DNA of 64,000 bases from Ricinus communis (lineage: Eukaryota > Streptophyta > Magnoliopsida > Malpighiales > Euphorbiaceae), in the NCBI RefSeq assembly GCF_019578655.1, contig NC_063256.1:12028001-12092000 (forward strand), written 5' to 3'. The translations under genes were made by a program, and so were the position numbers. A model generated the notes under the pieces. It had not been told where the DNA came from, made no database searches, and worked only from the letters and a program-made list of their open reading frames with translations. Every line of letters starts with the position of its first letter. Position 1 is the first letter of the stretch. This document shows positions 24,105 to 36,300 of the stretch, in pieces.

Positions 24105-24363
24105 AAAATATAAAAACGGACTCATTCATTGAAACAAAGCTTTGTTTCAAGTGTAAGCCCACATGCACAAGTTACAGGCGTCACAATCTGCATTACACGA
24201 AAAGCACGGAGTGGTCATCGTATCAACTAAAGAATCCGTCAGAATAAGACTCGCAACTCTTAAGGAAAAGCATCCATCACTCCTCATCACTCACTCTCGC
24301 TACAGCAGCCTTCTCGGACTGCTAGCAAACGTTGACAACAGCAAGCACTCTGGAAAAGAAAAT
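24105..24363 (+). promoter_or_regulatory. Likely SSADH core promoter and 5' UTR
   Basis: A TATA-like box (AATATAAAAACGG) lies at about 24108-24120. About 15 bases after it is a perfect 18-base palindrome, GAAACAAAGCTTTGTTTC, at 24131-24148, near where transcription would be expected to start. From there to the ATG at 24364 base composition rises in G+C and an in-frame open stretch starts at 24163 without a stop, but plant SSADH proteins do not extend this far upstream, so I read it as 5' UTR. The start site itself is inferred. Confidence 0.45.
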
Positions 24364-27300
24364 ATGGCAATGGCTGGGCGTCTGAGATTGGTTCCCTCTC
24401 TCCGAAATCGGATGCTGAGATCGATGTCTGCCTCTATTGCCGGACCCGCCGTTCAACGCTCCGTTCTCTGCCGTGCTTTCACATCTGAGGTAACCGTACA
24501 AATAACCTCAATTCCAACTTATTAGTTTAATCTGAAGAAAGAAATCATTTTCTTTTTCTCACTCCATTTCTTGTTTTATCTACTTATTTATGTTTTTATG
24601 ATTTCTCTTTGAATCTGATTAGTGTCTTCCATCTCTGTTTTTCTCTTTACTGTACAGACTTCCCTTCTCAATCTTGTTCACTGCGTAATCATAATTTTGA
24701 TCCCTATATGATTTTTTTTTTGTTTCAATTCAGAAATTGCGATTTTTCTAGAAATAAGGATTTTTATGTAAACCCGTTTTTTAATCACTTAAACGAAGAA
24801 TCAATATTTGGGAAATGGATTAATTTTCAAATCGCATTGCTATTAATTTGTTATTAAAACTTCTCTCTCTCTCTCTCTCCCTCTCTTTTTGATACCAATT
24901 GTCAATAAGCAAAAGAGATTTATTGAATCTAAAAGGCAAAGTACATTGTTAAGCCCCTGAACTTTTCTATTTTATTTTTCTGAGCACCTTAAATTTTATT
25001 TTGTTCCACTGAGTCCTTGTTTTCTTTGTTTTTCTTTGATTAAGGACTATCTAGTCCTTAATTAAAGCAAATGACCCAATGAAATAAACAAAAATCTCAT
25101 AAAGTATGTATAAAAAGTCTTTAACTAAGGTAAAAGCAAAAGTATAAGGGTTTAATAGAACAAATAAAAATTCAGGTGTTCAATAGAACAAAACGGAAAG
25201 ATTCAGGGGCTTAATATGGGTTTTTCCAATCCAAAACTCATATTTACAACATTTTGATAACATTCTCAAAGCATACGCATCTTCCTTTAACATATGTTAT
25301 TTTAGTTCACTGATTTGGATGAAACTCATATATTTACTTTAGCATTTTTTTGATAATCATATCATTAGGACCACTTACCAAAAAAGCACGCATTTTTTCG
25401 CCTTTATCCAAAACTTTTTTTATATTTGTTTTGACTGGTAGGATAGTAGAAATCAACTCCAGCATCAGGATACAATTGCCAAAAACTAAAAATTCTGAAT
25501 AATAAAGGAAAAATGAGAAGAGGTTGATTAAAATGGTGACTTCTATAGAAGTTTCAGAAATTGCGATTCTTGTGTAAGCTGTGCCATGAGATATGTTTAG
25601 CATCAATATATATTCTTGTAAGTCCTGATAACTTTGATGTCTTTCTTCTTTTTCTTACTTTAGTTGTAGAATGTACTATGTAATTTATGATATCAGCACA
25701 TAAGATAGTTATTTGATTTTTAGTAAAGGCTGAAATATGTTTTATGAGGAGGTTTTCTGTTATGTTGTCAGGTCCTGGTGGTATTCCTTAGTATAAGTTT
25801 TGCATAAATGCACACCTTGTCATATATTTTTATATTTCTTTTTCTGCTAAAATAGTTGTCGTTGCAACACTAAGAGCTTCATTTGAATGTCATTATGGTA
25901 TTCTTGTTAGCAGTGAATTCATGAGAAATATCGAGTTGTTTCTTCTTTATGTTTTCTTTTTGGATATGTCAATATCTTTTTCATGATTCTGGTGTCAGGT
26001 ATGCATGAAAACTGAGAGTCTTGCTGCTCGGCTACGTAATGCAGGGCTATTACGAACTCAGGGTCTTATTGGTGGAAAGTGGACTGATGCATATGATGGG
26101 AAGACAATTCAGGTCTACCCACCCTGTTTCCTACTAAAATCTGCCTCTATATTATGAGTCTGCATGGCTAATCACATGAACCGTTACCATGAACTGTGTA
26201 ATGATTTTACATTCCTTGGGCTTATGTTCTTACGTCATTAGTTGCTTCTCCATAGCTCCGAAACATCATCAACTAGAGGGTATGTAGCATTGAGCAATTG
26301 CCTGACTAGTGCACATTTCCAATGCTTGTTTGACATGTGAGAAACACATTTCACTACGTCAAAAAAAATTAAAAAATGTTCAGCATGTGTGTTTGACACG
26401 CTTTTATTTGTATCAGAAGCAAATTAGACATTTCGGTGGTTTTTCATATAATAAATAATTTGCATATATTAATAAATAAAGAAAAAGCATTTCTGAAACT
26501 GAGTAAAAAGTACGAAAGGATACAACTTATATTAGGAGAGTAGCACATATGAAATTATGTTTAAAATACTGTATTGAATTAAAGTAGATAATTATTTCCA
26601 TAATTAGATTTCTTCTAACTGTGTTTGTTAATATATTACTGCTTAATAAGGAATATTTCTCAGTGGATGCTTTTTAGTTTGGAATTAATGTCAAACATCT
26701 TATTACACATTATGTACAAAATCTTTTTCCATCTTATTCTAGGTGGATATTCTTTTCAGTTGTTACAAATAAACTTTTTTCTCTAAAAATCTTTTATAAG
26801 ATGGATTTTTTTTTTTATATACTTCTTCTATGTATGATAAAGTATTAGTATTCTTAATGAAATAAAATATTTAGCTATTTAATATGTTGGGTAATACATG
26901 TTATGTAACTATGTTATTACATACTCATATTATGCCCTGATTTTGCAAGAAATTCCATGTCCTTGTTGTGTCTCTGTCTCTGAATTTGCATCTCAGCATC
27001 ATAGGCTGGTTTGCTTCTAGTAAGACAAGTATGAGCATGAGCCTCAATTGTGTCTTGGTGCGTGAGCGTGATTACTTTCAGATGTGGCTTTGTTGTTGTT
27101 TTATTGTTTATAATTAGTTTTTCTGAATGATAGTTATAAATTCTTCAAAAGAAAAGAAAAAACCCCAAAGAAAAGAGATCTTTTTGCCATAAAGAACAGC
27201 TACTTGCATTTTATGTTGTTCAAAAATACCTTTCCCCTCCCTGCAGCAGGTGTGTGAAGCAGGAGAATTCATGATTGTGAATAATCTTTTTCTCCTTTGT

Positions 27301-30300
27301 TTTATGCTTATGTTCCTCCTTTCACACCCAGTTCACCTCATGGCAGGTTCATAATCCAGCGACTGGTGAAGTTATAGCAGATGTCCCATGCATGGGTGGA
27401 AATGAGACAAAGGATGCGATATCATCTGCTCACGATGCATTTCAATGTAAACTCAAAATGACCTATCCTCTAGTCAACATCATTTGTGTTTGCATGAATA
27501 TGGCTGATATTATGCACCTTCAATATCTTCTCTTTGGTTATTAGAAGTTGTTAGTTCACATCTGCTATCAATGGATAGCTTGTTCTGGCATACCTCTTAT
27601 ATTGTTGCTCACATAGACACAGTAGATGAATGCAGCTTGTGCATATAGTTGGACTCCAGTCAGAATTCTCAAAATTTCTTTCGTTTTCGCTACCCTCTTG
27701 CACATCATCTTCTCTTTTCATTTTAACGCTAAAGACCTTGGATAGCTTGCAATATAGGACAAGACTCCAAAACAGATTTTATCACATGTGTTTAATTCAA
27801 AATAGTAATTATTAAATGTCTTTGATAATCTAAGGGTGCGGTTGGTTTGATTTTCGTATTCTCTTTTTGAATTATATTCAGAAAAAAGTAAATCGAGTTT
27901 GTCAAAATTGTTCCTATTTTTATTTTCTGAAGCTTTTACAAAATGTCCTATGAAATGAAAAACATAAATGCAAAAGGCATCAGATCGTTGTCTCATAACT
28001 TCCTATTTTTTCTCCCATTGCTTCTCATCCTCTATCTCTTTCATTCCTTCTCTTCTACTCTCTCTTATTATCATCATTTTGCTTTATCTTGACACTTCAC
28101 CTGCATTTCCTTTCTTCTCCTTTTCTCTTCTTTATTGTCTTCCACTTGCTTGATTCAGTGAAATCCACTTTTCTCATTAACTCCTTTTGTTATCAAATTA
28201 CTGTCAATCTTGATTACCTTTGCAATCTTGAATGAAAATTCTGAAGTCTTACTAGTTTAATTGTTAATGCCGAGGGTTTAACGTAATGATGTTTCATGAA
28301 TTATTGTTCTTTAAGATTCCTATGACTGCTAGTTCATAATTGTAAATGTATCCTGAATGTGTAAATTTCTTGAGAGTTAAATAAGAATTAATTGAGTTGT
28401 ATTTAGATTTATATTTGTAGAGAATCAAGCCACTTCATTGAAATTAAATTCTAAAGTGGATTAATAAATCTTTTGTTGAATTTCAATTTGAATATGCATT
28501 AACAGTTGAATTCAATCCATCCTTTGGTTATAATGTTTAAAGCAATGAATTTTTCTCATTTTCTTCCCTTCAAATTGCATCTTGAAAAGAAAAAGGAATA
28601 TAACATTGCTTTGAGAAAACAAACAATAAAAAACCCAAAATAAAAAATAATATCAAATACACCCTAAAGTTTTGAAAAATTTCTTAAATTACAAACTTAA
28701 TGGCTTTCTATTGACATGGGAGATTTGTTATTTAATTGTAAATCAGTTTAGTGATTTTAATTCAGTTAAAAAAAAAAAAATGGCGACTTCCTTTATTTAG
28801 TTAGTTTAGGTCTGTTTTCTTTTTCCTCTATTTTTCAGGTGTTCTTAAAGTATATAGTATTCTATAGCGTCTAGGATTTCTTTTTCTAGTCCAATTGTAA
28901 TATTTCTAAAAACTTTAGGATTTTTATTTCAATTCAAGTTGGTATTAGGGTTTCTTTGAACCTTATAAATAGGTCTCTTATCTTCTTGTTGTAAGGAGAA
29001 AAAATATTCAAATTTGAATAGAAACTCAGCTGTTTCTCTCTGGTCAACTCCAGAAGTTATTGCTCTTTGGTATTTGAGGGATGTTTAGCACTCGGATATG
29101 ATATGGTGTGATTACTGCCCTTTGGTCCTGCTTAGCTATTTATTTCAGCTATCTGAGGCAACTCGATAGCTCTTTAACCATCAAAAGTAAGCCAATGACT
29201 TTGGTAAATTAATAAAAAATATCCTCAACTGGTAGCAACTGGAATATCCGGTAAAAATTTGTTGCCAATCCTTTTAATTGTCTATCATACATACAACTAT
29301 CATACATACAACTTTTATATTTATTGGTGTCAATTGTAGTCAAACATTTATTTGGGAGGAATGTGGAAGAGAGGGAAACTGATAAGAAGATCCTGCATAC
29401 TTTTAATTTTCTTTTTAGTGTGACTAGAAATTTTCAAAAAGCCGTAGAGTTAATAATGATTTTCCAGTATTTCTACAAGCAAAAAGAGCTTAGTTACGAT
29501 TTTTGTTTGACTATATATTGAATTCACATCCTTGAGTACCCATGGTAGTCTAACATGGAAAAGAAACCTGCTTGTATGTTGTTGACTTGAGAAAACAAAC
29601 TAATTGCGAAGAGGAGCCCCAATATTTATCTACAAGACATCATTTTATATATTAGGAGACAAACATAACTGGTCTTTTACTGAATGTTGCAAGACTGCAG
29701 CAAACAACTAAATTACCTAAAGATTGAGTCTTGGTTACTATATAATTTTTTTTTTCTAGTACATACATTAGGTTCCGTTGATAGCTTAGTAACTTGTGAT
29801 TGTAAGAAACAACACTGTATTGGCCATTGGGGCTGGCCTCATTGGTTGTCTAATATAGAAGTCCTGCATACCTGGTGGGTGGTTGCCATTTGATAATATG
29901 TCTAAATATGACTGAGAACCTCAAGAAGTTGGAAAGGTGCAATTTTATTCCTCTTGTGCTGTTTCCTGCAGCTTTATATCATGCTCTTATAGTACACTGT
30001 TTTTGTTTGTTTTTGAGAGGGCTGTTCAATAGCATGTGCATAGTGATGAAAATGCGTTTGAAATGAAGTGAGGCTTGTGCTTTGTGCATACAGGTTGATT
30101 TACCTTTGATGTACCAGATAGACATATAACCCATTATTAAGCCCTTGAATTTCTTAATGATATTCTATTGAGCCTCTAAATTTGTATTTTGTCTTATTGA
30201 GCTCTTCTACTTTTGTATGGTGTATCACCAAAGAATATGGACAACTCTCAATCTGGTAGCTTTTTTTCCATAACCTCTTCCTATTCTTGTGGCTGATATT

Positions 30301-33300
30301 TTGAAATTATGGGGCTAATTTCTCCTCTCTTCATTAGATATTAAATAGGTTCATCATATCTAAGCGAAAGTGAAAATTTCTTTTTAATAGTCCTGTTTTC
30401 ACTGTTGATATGACTAATGTTTTGAAATTGTGGTGCTCTTTTATATTTTTCTATTTGTATATATAAATTTGCCCATTTCTGTCTAACATGGCATGAGGTT
30501 GTTATGGTATTTTAGTCTCACTGGATTGTGAACCATACTTAATTTGTAATATATATTGCTGATGCAATTTTTTGATCATTTGTATAGCCTGGAGCAAACT
30601 CACTGCCAGTGAGAGGAGCAAACATTTACGAAGATGGTATAGCTTTACGCCATGCTGATTCAAATGATTTGCTTAGATGATCTAATAGTTGGCAATTCTG
30701 TTGTGTTGAGACAATATTTCTTTTGATTCGGTATTCTCCATATCTATTTCAAGGTTTGACTTACTAATTGCCCACAAAGAGGAACTTGGACAACTAATAA
30801 CCTTGGAACAAGGGAAGCCTCTCAAAGAAGCCATAGGTGAGGTATTGCACTCAAACTTTACTTGCAATTTTAATAGGTAGGTTTTAGCAATTTATCTTGA
30901 TTCTGCTCTTACTCCTTTGTTGGAACTATGATTTTGTTATTATTGAGCATTTGCAACATGTGATCCTGAGATTAAACTAACAGGTTAGCTATGGAGCCAG
31001 TTTCATTGAGTTCTTTGCGGAGGAGGCAAAACGTGTATATGGTGACATAATCCCAGCTACTCTTGGTGATCGTCGGTTACTTGTTCTGAAGCAGGTGATT
31101 TTAGTTTTCCATTGATGTTCTATACTCATAATCACTTACTGATATGAGTTACTTAAGTCTTTTAATTTTTGGCTCGTGATATACAACTCATCTGTTTCAC
31201 CCTTACTTGAGATAACCCTTTTTAACAGTTCTTGCATTTGGATCTTAATTTGTGTCATTATCATGAGGTGTAGCAATACTATGAAAAAGCATAAAGGTAC
31301 TTAAGAGAAAGCTTAGAAAGAGTGATAACCAGTTATATAAAAAGGGGTACAAGGAAAAAAGAAGAAGCAACCTTATTTCAACACTTATGTTGCTTGGACT
31401 TGGGTGTATGTATCTGGTACAGATACATATCTAGGAGTAGGATTTGTCATGCCCTAAAAAGATACCTGGACATGGCTAAAAAGGGTCTGGAATGTGGACA
31501 TAAATATGTGGATACGCCCTACATATAGAAAATTGGAAATATTTGATATTTTAAGCTAACTTAAAATACTGATTTAGCAATAATATCTTATTCACTGAAG
31601 AAAACCGCAAATTATAATACTTCATTTGCATTTTAAAAATAGTATTTCAAACTACAAATTTGGAAGATCAAAACTACTAAAATAATTGACTTAATGATAT
31701 GAAGGTATCTGCTACTTTTCAATTGAAGGGTCCACTTTTCAAATTAAAAATTTTGGGAAGGATCCCATACCCATATGCAGACCTATACCCATGTCATGTT
31801 GCTTGACACAGGTACCTCTTTTATCATATTTCAAATCATAAAATAAGTGATTTATGGAGATGCCTAATTTTGCAAGAGTTCTCCTCAACTTGTACATGTT
31901 TTCTTTGTGTGAACTTAATCATCTACATGGCAATATATTGTTATTTTATTTTCTATGGACTCAGGTAATACTAATAATTTCTGTGAAATAAAATTCATTA
32001 ACTTGTTACTGAAATTTTATCATTTTTATATAACTCCTTGAAAGAACTTTAAGTATTAGCCCAAGAAAATAATGGCACAAAGCTTGAACAGTCTAATGGA
32101 GGGCAGAACCTGCAAGAATGGTACTCTTTCCCTGTGTATTGTTATCTGTTGTCTGAGTCTGTCTAGCTGTGTCCTTGGAACTGCCCTGTCTTACTTTTTG
32201 TCTAGAATGTGTATTTTTTTAGATCTTAAATTTCCATGAAAAGTTTTTGATGCACCATTTCTTATGGAGTCCTTGATATGGTTTTTGGACATTCCAAATG
32301 CCATTTGAGGGCCGGGTGCTTTTGATGAGAGTTCTAAATATTAAGAATCCTGAAATTTCTGGAGTTATATAATTGAAAGTATATTTTAGAGTTTCATGTT
32401 AGTCATCCAAACAATTCAAATCTAATGTTTTTTAAATTATTAGAATCCCAGAGTGTGAAACAGACTTGAAATGAGACAAAGTGATGGTAGTGGTGGCAGT
32501 CTAGCTGTGGTGAAGGTATAAACAAAGATGGTGACTGAAGTGATGTTTAACTGCATTTGTGAGAATAATGGAACAGGGGAGTGACAGTAATGCTAATGTC
32601 AAGCCTTGCAGTGTTAAATATGATATACAGGGGGATGAAGTGGTGTTTTTAAAATGGGAAAAGGGCGACAGAGAACGATAGGACCATAATGATGGTTTTG
32701 TAGCAGCAGTGGCTGTAGTGGTGGTGGTGGTGGTGGCGGTGATGCTGTTGCTAGAAATTAGTGATGGCGGCAACAAAGGTATTGGGGATATGGCAGTGAT
32801 GGTCGTATTGATATTTTTAGCTATAAAGTAGAGTGCATAGAACTTGGATTTCTTAAGTAACAACCTTAACCCAGACCATTACTGATGTTTCTGTTTTGAA
32901 TGATTTTGAGGTTCATCAGAATTTAGAAATTTCATTAGAATTAGAGTGTGTGTAACCTTGAGGTTTGCATGAAAATTTGAGGAATTTCTTATCTATAACC
33001 TTGATATCATGAAAAGAATTGAGTCTGGAAGTTTATGTAAATGTTCTTTATCCTGCAGAACAGTTTATCCTTCTAGTGATCTTGAAAGCTGATTTGGTAA
33101 TTTTAGTTTTTGTGAATACTTAATACAAGCTGTTGTTGTTGAAAGCTTTTTGTGTGGCTATATTTATTTCTTATTTGTTGCTAGGATATTAGTTGATCCC
33201 AATACTCATCGTAATGGCTTCACCTTTTTGTTTCTGTATTTTTTCCCAGCCTGTAGGTGTTGTTGGAGCAATTACGCCCTGGAATTTTCCCTTGGCCATG

Positions 33301-36300
33301 ATCACTCGTAAGGTGTGTTCAATTTAGGATAAATTACATTTTTCATTTTGATGGTTTTGGGAGATATGTATAGCAGATGGCTTTCTTATTTAAGATGAAG
33401 TACTTTTACCTTGCACACACAGGTTGGTCCGGCCCTCGCTTGTGGTTGTACAGTGGTTGTAAAGCCCTCTGAACTTACACCTCTCACAGCCTTAGCAGCA
33501 GCAGAGCTAGCCCTTCAAGCTGGAATACCGCCGGTAATTCTTATTATATGCTGCAAAATTGATAAAGAACTTCTATAGTTACTATTCTGACATGATTTGG
33601 CAAGGCCTGTTAGCTTTTATCGGGTCCAGTATTTTACTGGTATTTATTACTCCTTGAAGATTATTAATAGTAAGTATGGATGATTATTTGATCCATTAAT
33701 TATTTTTCCTAAAGAAGTCAAGGGTTTAAGTAACTTTCTACTGTATTCACCAGTGCCAATTGAAATGCAACAGTTTAAACTTCATACTTTATGGTTGATA
33801 GAATGGAGAAGGCTTGTTTTCTGACGAATTGTGTTCTTGTGAGAATTTTGCTTGCAAATTGGAAACATTGTAGAATAAGATTAGTCTGAGTTCCTAAAAA
33901 TTAATCCAGTTTGCACATATTAAAGCCAAATAGACTAGAACTGACCACTTGGTTGGTTGCACCTTAGCACTTATAAGCTGCTTGTGTTTTTAGCAACTTT
34001 GCTCTTTAGTAGATTTTTCTTTTTTAGTAAGTTTTCATGTTTCACTCATACCATCCTGTTAGTAGCTCTGTGGTATTTTGGAAGTGTTTGTTGAATATGT
34101 TAGAAAGAAAAGAAAGAGTGACAAGAATCGTGTGACATACTTTTTCATACACTAGCCTTTTTCTTTTAGTTTACTTTTTCTTTTCTTTACTTTTTTTTTT
34201 TTACACTTACTCTGTATTAGGTGCAAACTTGCCTAATCTGATGGCACATGACAATCACATAGAAGCTGGTTGTTCTCGTGACATTCAGGGAATAGAAACA
34301 GTGAACTTTAGTACGAAATCAAGATATGTTGTTGAGAGTCTTGGATTTAGGAATGAATCTTACATTCCACTAGTGAAGATGACTGATGAAATCAGAGACC
34401 AACTTCATGTTCTAGGGTTAGATGCCATCAGAAACCAGAATGATAGGCCATATTGCAGAGATAAGTAGCTTGTGGCCAACCTATGACGAGATGTTCTTAA
34501 AAACGCTGTAGGCATGAAGTCTGGAAGATTTAAACAACAAAAATGACTAATTTGTAGAACTTGTGAGACAAGCTGGTGATGCTAGGAATATGCATGACTA
34601 TGGTGATGTAGAAGTTACAATATTAGGCTGAAGGTATATATTTCATTTTGTAGTAGGAGTTTGAATATTGAAGCTTTCCTTGTTTGGATTATAGAGATAG
34701 ATTGGTTCTTTAATATGTGAAAACTGTAGAAGGGAAAAGATTTAGATTAGACGAGTGGCATGCTGGTTAAAGGATGGTGCTATTGCTCGGTCGTACAGAT
34801 TGTAGATGAGGAGAAGTGTGAGCAGAAAGCACTTGTTAGGACGTGGTACATGAAGAAGCAGCTCTTATTAATAACTTTGCTTCCTCCTGATTATGAATTG
34901 ATTCTGTTCTAGCAGTGCAGAGTTGCCACAAACAAGTTCATGTGACTGACAGAATGAAATGACTTGAGAGAGTGAGGGTTAGCAGATGGCAAAGTATATA
35001 AAGGAACCAAAACCTGTGATCAAGGATAAAACAGTGGCGTAAGTATTGTGAAGCTTCTGTGAAGCAATTGCATTGCAGAGCAACTCGATTCCGTAGGAGG
35101 AGTAGGTTTGAATCTTGTTGCAGGAATTATGGCAACATGATAATTACTGAGTTCCTTTTGATAATGGTAGTCCCTGCATAAGAGTCATCTCATACGCGCG
35201 ATGATAGTTGTCCCATTCGGCATTATGCTTTATTTGTATAATTATATAATTTCAGATGATGGGATTATGAGGTGTGCTATTGGCCTTTATATAAATATTA
35301 TCTACTAAAATATTGAGGTGGAATTTATTTTAGATGGTTGTGCTGCAATTGTTATCTCACAATAATTTGCTCTTGTCCATCATTATGACTATGGCATGGT
35401 GAGAAAAGAGCAACCCAGTTATAGCCTCTTAAATACCTTGTGCAAATTAATGTGTTTGGGACATGAATGATGCATGGTTGTTCTTTTTATGTTTTTGAAA
35501 CTAAATAAATTTATAGTTTTTTCTGTTGCTAATGGGTTTTAATATTTGAACTTTTAGGGTGTTCTGAATTTGGTCATGGGAAAGGCTCCTGATATTGGAG
35601 ATGCTTTACTTGCAAGTCCACAGGTTTCTATGCGGAATATTCTCCTTATCCTTTTTGCCATTCTGAAATCATGACATTATCTCCTTGTTGTGCAAGACAA
35701 ATATGACAATGAAGTGATGCTCAAGTGCTATCATTTTGTGTCTGATCCAGGTTAGAAAGATCACATTTACAGGCTCAACTGCTGTGGGAAAGAAGTTGAT
35801 GGAAGGTGCTGCTAGGACTGTTAAAAGGGTAGGCATTGGGCATGAATGAATGTGTACCCACAAACTAGACTAGACTTAGAGATCATGATATGGCTTTGTT
35901 TTTCCTGTGATATATCTAGGTGTCTCTGGAACTTGGTGGGAATGCACCCTGCATTGTATTTGATGATGCAGACCTTGATGTGGCAGTAAAAGGATCAGTA
36001 AGTGGTTTTCTATGTGTTTGTAGAGTGATTGTGTGGTATTACACTCAACACTTGTCAGATTCTACTAGTCTTATCTTATATTTTCAAGTATCATATCATG
36101 TTAATATACTTTTAGTTTTTTAGTAGTAGCTAGATACATATTCGTTGTTTGATTTATTATTATCACTGGCTTCTATTTAATCAGTTGCTGAATCACGCAT
36201 TGCAATATTGTCTATAACATAGGAATTTGTTACCATTTGCTGCTAGGCCATCCATTTATTAGCATAGCTTGTTGATACTTGTTGATGTAGACTCATAGGT

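Larger units (their letters stand above)
24490..25998 (+). other. SSADH intron 1
   Basis: A 1.5-kb intron with a CT microsatellite (24861-24887) and a Mutator-like MITE (24935-25227). Nothing else recognised. The donor is GTAACC and the acceptor GGTGTCAG. Confidence 0.85.
27447..30587 (+). other. SSADH intron 3 (3.1 kb, largest) with transposon remnants
   Basis: Holds a putative hAT-like inverted-repeat element (27831-28667), a copia-like LTR remnant (about 28780-29180), a two-unit CTATCATACATACAA repeat near 29281 and half of the intron-1 MITE family (30125-30230). Short open frames here are unsupported. Confidence 0.75.

Noticed and set aside
24163..24363. Upstream in-frame extension of SSADH exon 1 from an ATG at 24163
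   Set aside because: The extension would add 67 residues that do not look like a transit peptide; the ATG at 24364 gives an Arg-rich leader and the normal protein length.
32501..32863. 120-codon Thr/Ser-rich frame on the minus strand
   Set aside because: It lies in SSADH intron 6 and is produced by a GGT/CAT-rich simple repeat.
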